A stretch of 21,911 nt of DNA from a virus: IMG/VR virus record IMGVR_UViG_3300008116_000610, positions 1 through 21,911 of that record, one strand, 5' to 3'. The translations under genes were made by a program, and so were the position numbers. Position 1 is the stretch's first letter. Each line of letters opens with the position of its first letter. Positions 5,558 to 12,045 of this stretch are shown here, in pieces. The notes beneath the pieces were generated by a model that searched no databases, was not told the origin of the DNA, and saw only the letters and a list, made by a program, of their open reading frames with translations.

Positions 5558-5757
5558 GCGATATAACGATGTGCGATGGCATAGATTGCCCGATAAGAAG
5601 CAAGTGCTATAGATATACGGCAATGCCTAATTACTACCAGTACTACTTTATTGAGACTCCATACGAATATGACTACTGCGAGAAGTTTATATCCATGAAG
5701 GAGGAAGAAGATTTGAACAATAAGAAATTTGTAAACACTAGAGAAGAAGAACTATGA
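5554..5757 (+). CDS. Small cysteine-rich protein, possible zinc binder
   Basis: A 67-residue protein with four cysteines in the pattern MCDGIDCPIRSKCYRY and, later, YDYCEKF (C7, C12, C18, C42), which could bind zinc or another metal. The C-terminal part is acidic (KEEEDLNNKKFVNTREEEL). Comparable tiny cysteine proteins are common beside recombination genes in Bacteroidota phages, but I cannot name a family. It is coupled to its neighbours by four-base ATGA overlaps at both ends, so it is made together with the exonuclease. Confidence 0.65.
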   Translation: MSDITMCDGIDCPIRSKCYRYTAMPNYYQYYFIETPYEYDYCEKFISMKEEEDLNNKKFVNTREEEL

Positions 5758-5969
5758 CACCAACAGAAAAGGCAGAAGAAATTGTATTTAAATACGAAAA
5801 GTATTTATACGGATACTTTACTACAGACGAAGAGTACGCTAGATGTGTTGAGTGTGCATTGATTGCGGTAGATGAGATATTAGATTTGATTGATACGATT
5901 TATGATTATGATAGGGAATCATTAAATCCTTATTGGCAAGAAGTTAAACAAGAAATCGATAAGCTATGA
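5754..5969 (+). CDS. Small hypothetical protein, MTPTEKAEEI type
   Basis: A 71-residue helical protein. The start MTPTEKAEEIVFKYEKYLYG and the middle CVECALIAVDEILDLI follow a pattern ('TPKEKAEEL...A..CALIAVDEI') I have seen repeatedly in small proteins of Bacteroidota phages and plasmids; the function of that group is unknown. It contains two cysteines (C33, C36) spaced CxxC. The start overlaps the preceding stop by four bases, as does its own stop with the next start. Confidence 0.7.
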   Translation: MTPTEKAEEIVFKYEKYLYGYFTTDEEYARCVECALIAVDEILDLIDTIYDYDRESLNPYWQEVKQEIDKL

Positions 5970-6271
5970 CAGATAAGGAAAAGCAACGAGAATTAATTGT
6001 AGAAATTATGAAAGCAGATGAGCAGTCAGGTATATACCCTGCTATGAACCAGACAGCAGTAGATTGGTTGTTTACCCAACTATGGGAGACACCAAGGGAT
6101 AAGTTTGCTTGGCAAAGTATTTTGAAAGAAGCCAAGAAAATGGAGAAAGAGCAGATTGAAAATGCTTTTGATACTGGTCTGTGCGATGGCTATGACTATG
6201 GATTTACAAATGATTCCCCAACAAAAGAAAATGGTGAACAATACTACAAAGAAACCTACGAAGAACTATGA
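5966..6271 (+). CDS. Hypothetical protein with C-terminal GYDYGFTND motif
   Basis: A 101-residue protein, helical in its first half (EKQRELIVEIMKADEQSG) and ending in IENAFDTGLCDGYDYGFTND, then GEQYYKETY. The C-terminal 'A...G..DGYDYG......GEQYY.ETY' layout recurs in small Bacteroidota phage proteins of unknown function. There is no catalytic signature. Four-base overlaps with both neighbours show it belongs to the same polycistronic message as the recombination genes. Confidence 0.65.
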   Translation: MTDKEKQRELIVEIMKADEQSGIYPAMNQTAVDWLFTQLWETPRDKFAWQSILKEAKKMEKEQIENAFDTGLCDGYDYGFTNDSPTKENGEQYYKETYEEL

Positions 6272-6519
6272 ACTTTATTGAACTAGAAGAAGAGAATATA
6301 GGTAGCCTAGACCTCTCAGTAACCCATATCAAAGATGAAATCTATCAGTTTGCTTTCTACGATAGCTATTGGTATATCGAGGCCCTGGTAGTAAAAAACA
6401 ATAGGAGATTCGACCAAATAGTAAGCTATAAGGTAGAATATGATTCAGTACCTATTAATGGTAATGAACTAGAACGCATTTTAACAAATATACTTGACTA
6501 CTGCAACTACAACTACTAA
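6268..6519 (+). CDS. Small acidic hypothetical protein
   Basis: An 83-residue acidic protein, beta-rich in the middle (ISHIKDEIYQF-like alternation, then YDSYWYIEALVV) with a short helical end (ELERILTNILDY). I recognise no family. It begins inside the previous stop (ATGA) and ends one base before the ATG of the triple-HTH protein. It is likely co-translated with them. Confidence 0.65.
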   Translation: MNFIELEEENIGSLDLSVTHIKDEIYQFAFYDSYWYIEALVVKNNRRFDQIVSYKVEYDSVPINGNELERILTNILDYCNYNY

Positions 6520-6520
6520 C

Positions 6521-6976
6521 ATGACATCACTAACACAGGAACAGAAAGACGAAATAGTAAGACTTTACAAGCTAAAGGTACTTAACAAGAACATCGCAAC
6601 GATTATAGGCATTTCTAGGGGCGTGGTAAACAACTTTCTCTACAAGGAATACCTAAAGACCAATGAGCGATCTAAGAACAACTCAGCACATCTTAAATTA
6701 GCTGACGAGGTAATTGAAATGTACAAGAACGATTACCCTTACAAGCAGATTTCAGAACGTACTGGACTAGCACATCATCAAATCTGTGACATCCTAAAGC
6801 TGACTACCTATCGTAGGCGGCAAGGAATAACAATAAAAAATCTTAGAGAAGTGCAACGATTATGGGAGGAAGGATACAAAATAGCTAACATTTCTTACAA
6901 GCTAGATGTACCATACGGACAGGTTCAGTACTGGGTTCGCAAGATCCGTACAGGGGTGTACACAAGTGTACACTAA
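6521..6976 (+). CDS. Protein with three tandem helix-turn-helix units; candidate origin binder
   Basis: A 151-residue basic DNA-binding protein built from three Hin/resolvase-like helix-turn-helix units: residues 5-40 (NIATIIGISRGVVNNFL), 58-93 (KQISERTGLAHHQICDIL) and 106-142 (ANISYKLDVPYGQVQYWV). There is no catalytic domain, so it is not a recombinase. The ATG at 6521 is chosen over an upstream TTG at 6494, which would add a low-complexity Thr run. Its last codons lie inside the left repeat array (6956-6996), and the primase/helicase follows the intervening non-coding region. Three DNA-reading modules beside 10-11-base phased repeats suggest that it binds them, as an initiator or autoregulator; this is inference from layout. 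Confidence 0.7.
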   Translation: MTSLTQEQKDEIVRLYKLKVLNKNIATIIGISRGVVNNFLYKEYLKTNERSKNNSAHLKLADEVIEMYKNDYPYKQISERTGLAHHQICDILKLTTYRRRQGITIKNLREVQRLWEEGYKIANISYKLDVPYGQVQYWVRKIRTGVYTSVH

Positions 6977-6996
6977 GTGTACACTAAGTGTAAACT
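6956..6996. repeat. Left phased repeat array, unit GTGTACAC
   Basis: Four copies of the palindrome GTGTACAC (last one GTGTAAAC) start at 6956, 6966, 6977 and 6988, that is at 10, 11 and 11 bases, placing all copies on the same face of the helix. The unit extends to AAGTGTACACT in the last three copies. The array overlaps the last codons and the stop of the triple-HTH gene. Confidence 0.85.
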
Positions 6997-7271
6997 AAAA
7001 TCGGCCTCCATTGGCTCCAATCGCAATAAGTGAACACTTTGAACACTTTTTGGGAAAAATGAAAAAAAATAAATTTCTAGGTGGTAAAAAAAAACACTTT
7101 AACAAAAAAAGTGTAAACTTGTAAACCTAAGCCAAAAAAGTGCTAAAAATCGGTCAAATTAAAGCGTGTAAGCGGTTTTAGGGGTTTACACTACACTGTA
7201 CACTTAGTGTAAACTTAGTGTACACTTTTTGCCAAAAATAGCCCATTTTCTACAAACACTTGTAAAAACAC
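6977..7271. other. Candidate replication origin (non-coding, AT-rich, two repeat arrays)
   Basis: The 295 bases before the primase/helicase gene hold no supportable gene. They are framed by two arrays of the same palindromic unit (6956-6996 and 7184-7226). Looser copies lie between (GTGAACAC 7030-7037, TTGAACAC 7039-7046, GTGTAAAC 7111-7118, TTGTAAAC 7119-7126), set in A/T-rich tracts (about 7055-7110) that would melt easily. Iterons plus an AT-rich unwinding element next to a helicase gene and a DNA-binding protein gene are the classical origin layout. A complex operator for the downstream replication operon is the alternative. Confidence 0.6.
7184..7226. repeat. Right phased repeat array, unit GTGTACAC
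   Basis: Four copies start at 7184 (GTTTACAC), 7196 (CTGTACAC), 7207 (GTGTAAAC) and 7218 (GTGTACAC), spaced 12, 11 and 11 bases. It mirrors the left array about 190 bases away: the outermost copies are nearest to consensus on both sides. It ends 45 bases before the primase/helicase start. Confidence 0.85.
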
Positions 7272-9323
7272 ATGAACGTCACTTTAGGAAGAGCAATCAA
7301 CTTATTGAACGCTGGCTTCAGCGTAATGCCCATATCAGAAGGGAAGAAACCACTGATTTTATGGAAGGAATACCAGACCAAAAAGATAGAAAAAGCCGAG
7401 TTAGAACGGCTAGAGTCTAAAACCAAAGGTTATGGTATTATAACAGGATTTTATGGTACTGAATGTATAGACATAGACCTAAAAGTATTCCCTAGTGTAC
7501 AAGAGGGTAAGAAATTTTGGAATGAGTTTATCGCATTTACAGGTGGATACATTTACATCTACGATAATCAGGTGAGCGAATTGTCTTATGAGCAAGTCCA
7601 GGAGATTACCCCTGAAGAGCGTGATCTGTTGATGAATCTATGTAAGTATTTTCATTATGAGGAGAGGGTAGATGAAACGAGGCCAAAAGAGGCCGATTAC
7701 AGCGGTCTAACACCTTGGGATGACTATAACCATAGGAACAAGGCATTGGACCTCTTACAAGGCGAATTTAGTGCCATTAAGCACCTATCTGATCGTATAG
7801 TTCTACGCAAGATAGAAAGCAAGGATGCTCTGCATGGATTTATCTACAAGGACACAGGTCTATGCTACCTGTTTACTACTGCAACTATTTACCCACATGA
7901 GACACCGCTTAGTCCATTTGCTATCTATGCTTGGAAGTTCTTTAGTGGAAATTACTCTGATGCTGCTAGAGAATTGTATAAGGAAGGATATGGTGAACGC
8001 AAGATTAAGAAGGTAGAGATTGAGCGAATCGAGATTCCCAAGGAAGAGCTGATATTTCCGCTAGAAGTGTTTCCTGAGTCATTACAAAATTATATTCTGT
8101 TAAATCAGAAAACCTTAAATCATTCTATTGACTACATGGGTTGCTCTTTACTTTGGTACATTTCTATATCTATTGGTAACAGCTGCAAGGTGCAGGTCAA
8201 AACAGGATGGAGAGAGTCGGTAAACATTTGGCTAGGATTAATCGGTAAGGCAGGTCTAGGTAAGACTCCTAGTATAAATGCAGTCATATTCCCATTGGCT
8301 AAGAAGAATAGTTTTGAGATTAAGCACTATCAGAACGAATACAAGAAGTACAAGGAATATGAGAAGCTATCTACCAAGGATAAGAAAGATGTGGAGGAGG
8401 TTAAAGAACCTGTTAGAAAGCAGATTATTGTTAACGATGTAACTGTGGAGGCATTGGCGGATCTACACGAGGAGAACGCAGTAGGTATTGCAGTATTTAA
8501 GGATGAGCTTAATGGTTGGATTAAGGACATGAACAAGTACAAACCTGGCTCTGACCTAGAGTTTTGGCTGTCATGTTGGTCTAATCAGGAGGCTATTATG
8601 ACTAGAAAGACTGCAAAGAGTAGCTTTATTCAGTCGCCATTGATTCCTGTTCTTGGAGGCATACAGCCTGGAATCTTCTCACAGATTTCTACCTTGGAGA
8701 ACAAGGACAATGGATTCCTAGATAGATTACTTGTCTGCTACCCTGACAAGGACATTGAGCATTACAACAGAAATGCAATAGATCAGGAAGTATTGGATTG
8801 GTACGAGGCTTATATGTCGCAGTTCTATAACCTGATTAGGAAAGATGTGTTGCAGTTTAATAAGTTTGGAGAGATTGAGCCTAGAGTTATTAGGTTTGAT
8901 TCTGAGGCAGAGCATGAATGGGAAAGGATATTCAACAACATTACAGACATGCAGAACTCAGATGATATTTCTGAGTATGTAAAGTCTATGTTGAGTAAGC
9001 AGAAGGCTTACATTCCTAGATTCGCTCTGATTATTAACTCCATTACTGCTTACAATACTTCTAGCGGTTTTGATTGGGTAAGCAAGGATAGTCTTTTAAA
9101 GGCAGAGAAGTTAAGTAACTACTTTATTGCGATGTCTAAGAAGATTAAGGTGAACTCATTGGAAAGCTCTGAGCTAAATGAGTTGGTTCGCTCATTAAAG
9201 AATGAGTCGATAGAAAGAAAGATACAGCAGATTCAGGAAGCCATCCCTGACTTTAATAGGTCAGAACTTGCCGAGATGCTAAATGTTAGTAGAACAACGA
9301 TATATAAACACTTGAAGAAATGA
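7272..9323 (+). CDS. Primase-like/DUF3987 replicative helicase with shortened Prim-Pol domain
   Basis: A 683-residue replication protein. The N-terminus resembles bifunctional primase-polymerase domains (GFSVMPISEGKKPL, residues 15-28; GYGIITG, 53-59; CIDIDLK with metal-binding D67/D69). The block that normally follows, with the conserved histidine motif, is absent: from FWNEFIAF (82-89) the sequence jumps to GGYIYIYD (91-98) and ITPEERDLL (112-120), then GLTPWDDYN (145-153). The second half is a DUF3987 ATPase/helicase: Walker A GKAGLGKT (325-332), Walker B FKDE (D411, E412), GGIQPGIF and the DNGFLDRLLVCYPD arginine region. A C-terminal helix-turn-helix (RSELAEMLNVSRTTIYKHL) ends the protein. 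It follows the candidate origin and would unwind DNA there; priming activity is doubtful. Confidence 0.85.
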   Translation: MNVTLGRAINLLNAGFSVMPISEGKKPLILWKEYQTKKIEKAELERLESKTKGYGIITGFYGTECIDIDLKVFPSVQEGKKFWNEFIAFTGGYIYIYDNQVSELSYEQVQEITPEERDLLMNLCKYFHYEERVDETRPKEADYSGLTPWDDYNHRNKALDLLQGEFSAIKHLSDRIVLRKIESKDALHGFIYKDTGLCYLFTTATIYPHETPLSPFAIYAWKFFSGNYSDAARELYKEGYGERKIKKVEIERIEIPKEELIFPLEVFPESLQNYILLNQKTLNHSIDYMGCSLLWYISISIGNSCKVQVKTGWRESVNIWLGLIGKAGLGKTPSINAVIFPLAKKNSFEIKHYQNEYKKYKEYEKLSTKDKKDVEEVKEPVRKQIIVNDVTVEALADLHEENAVGIAVFKDELNGWIKDMNKYKPGSDLEFWLSCWSNQEAIMTRKTAKSSFIQSPLIPVLGGIQPGIFSQISTLENKDNGFLDRLLVCYPDKDIEHYNRNAIDQEVLDWYEAYMSQFYNLIRKDVLQFNKFGEIEPRVIRFDSEAEHEWERIFNNITDMQNSDDISEYVKSMLSKQKAYIPRFALIINSITAYNTSSGFDWVSKDSLLKAEKLSNYFIAMSKKIKVNSLESSELNELVRSLKNESIERKIQQIQEAIPDFNRSELAEMLNVSRTTIYKHLKK

Positions 9324-9523
9324 TAATTAACGGAAAACAATTAGGTTCATTTGAGATTGTGAGATACTCATTTGACCATGTAAAAGGAGAGCCAAAGATT
9401 CTGATACATCAGATAAAGGCTTTAGATGTCAATGGTGCATACATAAAGTTTGCTAAGCTAGAAGCAGTATTACCTTACCTGTCTCAGTATCCTATATTCT
9501 TTAAAGATTTAAGCAATGATTGA
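9320..9523 (+). CDS. Small hypothetical protein downstream of the helicase
   Basis: A 67-residue protein with alternating hydrophobic pattern (INGKQLGSFEIVRYSFD, then EPKILIHQIKALDV), probably a small beta domain, followed by a helix and PYLSQYPIFF. No known family. It overlaps the helicase stop by four bases (ATGA) and the next gene by eight, so it is translated with the replication protein and may be an accessory subunit. Confidence 0.6.
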   Translation: MIINGKQLGSFEIVRYSFDHVKGEPKILIHQIKALDVNGAYIKFAKLEAVLPYLSQYPIFFKDLSND

Positions 9524-9737
9524 AGCACTAGACGAGATTACGGAAATCCCATTCGAAGTATTTTGGGCTAAGTTTATGGAATTGTACCCAGGTATCTACG
9601 ACCAATTTACTACAGAAGTATATTGGGTCAAGATGAAGGAAGCCAACAGGATATTGGCATTTGAATACCTTTGCAAGTTCGGTAGCGACTACAAAGAACC
9701 TTGGAAGCATTTGCATCACTTTGACCTTCCTTTCTGA
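9516..9737 (+). CDS. Small acidic/aromatic hypothetical protein
   Basis: A 73-residue protein rich in aromatic residues (FEVFWAKFMELYPGIYD, then EVYWVKMKEANR) ending in WKHLHHFDLPF. The final motif resembles the ends of small proteins encoded next to replication genes in other Bacteroidota phages, but no function is known to me. Its stop shares a base with the methyltransferase start (TGATG), so it is coupled to it. The C-terminal DLPF also resembles SSB-tip peptides, which may be coincidence. Confidence 0.65.
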   Translation: MIEALDEITEIPFEVFWAKFMELYPGIYDQFTTEVYWVKMKEANRILAFEYLCKFGSDYKEPWKHLHHFDLPF

Positions 9738-10663
9738 TGCGTCACGGATCACTATTTAGCGGAATAGGAGGTTTCGACTTAGCCTCAGAATGGATGGGAT
9801 GGGAGAACGTATTTCATTGCGAATGGAATGAGTTCGGAAAGAAAGTATTAAAGTATTATTGGCCTAAAGCAATATCATATCATGACATTACAAAAACAGA
9901 CTTCTCTGTTCACAGAGGAAGAATTGACATCCTCACCGGTGGATTCCCATGCCAACCATACTCAATGGCAGGAAAGCGAAAAGGAAAAGAAGATGAACGC
10001 CATCTTTGGCCTGAAATGCTTAGAGCAATACGAGAAATTCAACCAACATGGGTTGTGGGCGAAAATGTTTTCGGGCTTGTTAATTGGAATGACGGGTTGG
10101 TATTCCACGAGGTGCAAGCTGACTTGGAAGCTGAAGGGTACGAAGTACAACCGTATGTACTTCCAGCTGCAAGCGTCAACGCTCCCCATAGGAGAGACAG
10201 AGTTTGGTTTGTTGCTTACTCCATCAACTGTGGATATAGTTCCGAACGAAACAAGATTTCAAAAGAGGACAGAATACAGAAAATCAGTAGGGAGAAAATG
10301 GAGTCCCGGGAGTTTGACAGAACAAGTTTTTCATGGAATGCTACCAACTCCAACTGCATCGGACAAGAATGGGAGTGGGAGCAGAGAAGCGTTGATAAAA
10401 AGAGGAAGAGGAGAGAGAAACGATTTGGGCAGTTGGGCAACAATGAATTCAGTAGATGGGAAAAATTCCCAACTGTCTCCCCAATTTGTACTAGAGATGA
10501 TGGGATTTCCAACAGATTGGACTCTATTACCTTTTCTAAGTGGAGAAACGAATCAATCAAAGCAGGAGGAAACGCAATAGTTCCACAAGTAGTACATCAA
10601 ATCTTTAAAGCAATCGAGCAATATGAAACCACTAGACATACTCAGGGAACTCAAGCTCAATGA
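9737..10663 (+). CDS. dcm: DNA cytosine-5 methyltransferase
   Basis: A 308-residue C5-cytosine DNA methyltransferase that transfers a methyl group from S-adenosylmethionine to cytosine, likely protecting phage DNA from host restriction. Motif I is SLFSGIGGFD (residues 5-14), motif IV GGFPCQPYS with nucleophile C72 (68-76), motif VI GENV (108-111), motif VIII APHRRDRVWF (149-158) and motif X-like AGGNAIVPQVV (about 276-286). The target-recognition segment between VIII and X is charged and low in hydrophobic residues, and exactly this part is shared with a second open frame (9882-10580). The C-terminus overlaps the next nuclease gene by 41 bases. No cognate restriction enzyme is evident, so it is probably an orphan enzyme. 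Confidence 0.93.
   Translation: MRHGSLFSGIGGFDLASEWMGWENVFHCEWNEFGKKVLKYYWPKAISYHDITKTDFSVHRGRIDILTGGFPCQPYSMAGKRKGKEDERHLWPEMLRAIREIQPTWVVGENVFGLVNWNDGLVFHEVQADLEAEGYEVQPYVLPAASVNAPHRRDRVWFVAYSINCGYSSERNKISKEDRIQKISREKMESREFDRTSFSWNATNSNCIGQEWEWEQRSVDKKRKRREKRFGQLGNNEFSRWEKFPTVSPICTRDDGISNRLDSITFSKWRNESIKAGGNAIVPQVVHQIFKAIEQYETTRHTQGTQAQ
9882..10580 (+). CDS. Overlapping gene in +1 frame inside the methyltransferase
   Basis: A 232-residue frame lies wholly within the methyltransferase gene. It reads like a real protein: MNAIFGLKCLEQYEKFNQ (residues 38-55), LWAKMFSGLLIGMTGWYS, KYNRMYFQLQASTLP, LPTPTASDKNG, and near the end LSPQFVLEMMGFPTDWTLLP. The last motif resembles the 'LNPRFVEEMMGFPxxW' segment found near the C-terminus of many phage C5 methyltransferases. 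I recall similar overlapping frames in other Bacteroidota phages, usually left unannotated or called hypothetical, but could not verify this. The likely start is ATG 9882; ATG 9993 is an alternative. It could be a methyltransferase subunit or DNA-specificity partner. Chance is unlikely given 233 stop-free codons and the motif content. Confidence 0.7.
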   Translation: MTLQKQTSLFTEEELTSSPVDSHANHTQWQESEKEKKMNAIFGLKCLEQYEKFNQHGLWAKMFSGLLIGMTGWYSTRCKLTWKLKGTKYNRMYFQLQASTLPIGETEFGLLLTPSTVDIVPNETRFQKRTEYRKSVGRKWSPGSLTEQVFHGMLPTPTASDKNGSGSREALIKRGRGERNDLGSWATMNSVDGKNSQLSPQFVLEMMGFPTDWTLLPFLSGETNQSKQEETQ

Positions 10664-11096
10664 TAGTATCAAAGAGCATCCTAACGTACCTAGATATGCA
10701 ATCGCATTACCTAAGTACGAGGACAAGACAGCCAACGGACTAACCAAGTGCATCATCGACTACCTACAGCTCTCCGGTCATCAAGCAGAGCGAATAAACA
10801 CGATGGGTAGGCCAATCGACAACCGAAAGCAGGTAACAGATGTGCTAGGAAGAACCAAGACTATCGGATCAATGACCTGGGGCAAGTCCACAGCTACTAA
10901 AGGCTCGTCAGACATATCGGCAACCATCCAAGGTAGGTCGGTCAAAATAGAGGTGAAAATAGGCAAGGACAGGCAGAGTCAAGACCAAAAAGTATATCAG
11001 GCAAACATAGAAAAGTCAGGAGGTCAGTACTGGATAGTTAAAAATTTCGATGACTTCATAAAAAAATATGATGATTTTCTAGAAAGTTTAAAATGA
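10623..11096 (+). CDS. VRR-NUC-like PD-(D/E)XK nuclease
   Basis: A 157-residue nuclease of the VRR-NUC type, a family that includes structure-specific enzymes and phage Holliday-junction resolvase-like proteins. The core is TKGSSDISATIQGR (D97) followed by VKIEVKIGKDRQS (E110-x-K112) and QKVYQANIEKSGGQYWIV (about residues 122-139), the usual motif order G-S-x-D / E-x-K / Q..Y...GG. An N-terminal helix (LTKCIIDYLQLSGHQAERIN) precedes it. Its start lies 41 bases inside the methyltransferase gene, so the two are co-expressed. It may trim or resolve branched phage DNA before packaging. A role as the restriction partner of the methyltransferase is possible but less likely because VRR-NUC proteins usually recognise structure, not sequence. 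Confidence 0.8.
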   Translation: MKPLDILRELKLNDSIKEHPNVPRYAIALPKYEDKTANGLTKCIIDYLQLSGHQAERINTMGRPIDNRKQVTDVLGRTKTIGSMTWGKSTATKGSSDISATIQGRSVKIEVKIGKDRQSQDQKVYQANIEKSGGQYWIVKNFDDFIKKYDDFLESLK

Positions 11097-11135
11097 AACA
11101 ATTATTATTACTTCACAAACCAAAAAACAACAATT

Positions 11136-11450
11136 ATGGCAAATTTATCTGAGATTTTTCTCAAGCAGGAAACACTAGAAACTTTACTAAACACAGTAAA
11201 GGCAAAAGGTCTGAAAGGTGTATCAATCACCATTAGTCAGAACGACACCGCAAACGAATGGGGTCAGAATGTAAACTCTTATGTATCGCAGTCCAAAGAG
11301 GACAGAGAAGCCAAGAAGCCTAAGTTCTACACAGGATCAGGCAAGGTGTTCTGGTCAGACAACAAACCATCGGTAGTTGCTGAGAAGAAAGAAGCAGGTC
11401 ATGTAAGTAAAAAAGAGTATGCCCAAACGGAAAGTAGCCTCCCGTTCTGA
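11136..11450 (+). CDS. SSB-like protein with C-terminal LPF tip
   Basis: A 104-residue protein. The N-terminal part (MANLSEIFLKQETLETLLN, then GLKGVSITISQND) looks like a helix followed by strands; the middle is basic and disordered (SKEDREAKKPKFYTGSGKVFW, about residues 52-72, split); and the tail ends YAQTESSLPF. A terminal '-LPF' after acidic or polar residues is the tip by which SSB proteins recruit helicases, exonucleases and primases. The body lacks a canonical OB-fold signature, so I call it SSB-like only. Its place in the replication block supports this. The 3' end overlaps the next gene by 32 bases. Confidence 0.6.
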   Translation: MANLSEIFLKQETLETLLNTVKAKGLKGVSITISQNDTANEWGQNVNSYVSQSKEDREAKKPKFYTGSGKVFWSDNKPSVVAEKKEAGHVSKKEYAQTESSLPF

Positions 11451-11676
11451 TTACACGCTTAAACGTAGGTTTATCAATAAATTCAATGAGTACACCCCGT
11501 GGCAGGATATTGGTCACGGGGAGTGGCTCTCACTAGAGGATGTGCAGGACAAGATTAAGCTCCTAGTGCAAAATTATAGAAGCAAGCACGTTGAAGTATG
11601 GTTTGAAAAAGATGGTAAACTGCTAGATTTCAATGGAAATGTAACTGATGAACCCATTAAATTCATACCTAAATGA
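11419..11676 (+). CDS. Small basic hypothetical protein
   Basis: An 85-residue protein with a strongly basic N-terminus (MPKRKVASRSDYTLKRRFINK) and an end rich in charged residues and beta pattern (HVEVWFEKDGKLLDFNGN). No family is recognised. The middle WLSLEDVQDKIKLLVQNY is helical. It starts inside the SSB-like gene and its stop overlaps the next start (ATGA). Basic character within a replication operon would allow nucleic-acid binding, but that is inference. Confidence 0.6.
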   Translation: MPKRKVASRSDYTLKRRFINKFNEYTPWQDIGHGEWLSLEDVQDKIKLLVQNYRSKHVEVWFEKDGKLLDFNGNVTDEPIKFIPK

Positions 11677-11852
11677 AACCAATACTTTGGAAAATTCTAA
11701 AATTCTTAAACGTATCAATAGGATTCTGCGTAGCTTTATGGCTTATAAGCGTAGGATTCGGAATGTTTGCACTAATTCTAGCAATCTACGTTACCTACTT
11801 AAACTCAGTTATTGATGAAATACTCAAAGGACCAAATCAAGAGGGCTGTTAG
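11673..11852 (+). CDS. 59-residue membrane protein, one or two transmembrane segments
   Basis: A small membrane protein: a basic start (MKPILWKILKFLN) leads into a long hydrophobic region (about residues 12-44; FCVALWLISVGFGMFALILAI in two parts) and a short acidic tail (DEILKGPNQEGC). Its start is coupled to the previous stop by ATGA, and its last 38 bases overlap the next gene. No family is known. It joins two other very small membrane proteins in the early block. Confidence 0.6.
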   Translation: MKPILWKILKFLNVSIGFCVALWLISVGFGMFALILAIYVTYLNSVIDEILKGPNQEGC

Positions 11853-12045
11853 ATCCTGTGTGTTCTGTGAACGCAACGGCATTAAGGCAGATATGGAGAT
11901 GGAAGATCACCCTGAAGCAGGAGACATCTTCTACAATTACTTCTGTGGTGCTGTAGAGCCTAGACTTGCAGAACTGCTACAGAACCCTCGGTATATAATA
12001 AAACTAGAACTAATACAGAGACACCTAACACACAACTACAAATGA
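11815..12045 (+). CDS. Hypothetical protein with CxxC and later cysteine
   Basis: A 76-residue protein starting MKYSKDQIKRAVRSCVFCERNG; the CxxC (C15, C18) together with C44 in YNYFCGAVEP might bind a metal. The centre is acidic (DMEMEDHPEAGD). The start is taken as ATG 11815; a TTG three bases upstream is in frame. It overlaps the preceding membrane-protein gene by 38 bases and the next gene by four. No family is recognised. Confidence 0.6.
   Translation: MKYSKDQIKRAVRSCVFCERNGIKADMEMEDHPEAGDIFYNYFCGAVEPRLAELLQNPRYIIKLELIQRHLTHNYK

Noticed and set aside
7229-7420. Plus-strand frame of 63 codons before and into the helicase gene
   Set aside because: It overlaps the helicase start in another frame, carries no motif, and its 5' part lies in the candidate origin region.
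10216-10560. Minus-strand frame of 114 codons across the methyltransferase
   Set aside because: Leucine/serine-rich frame opposite a well-supported gene and a likely same-strand overlap; no motif supports a third layer.
11093-11152. 19-codon frame after the VRR-NUC gene
   Set aside because: Low-complexity Leu/Asn peptide in an A-rich leader; most likely only the leader of the SSB-like gene.
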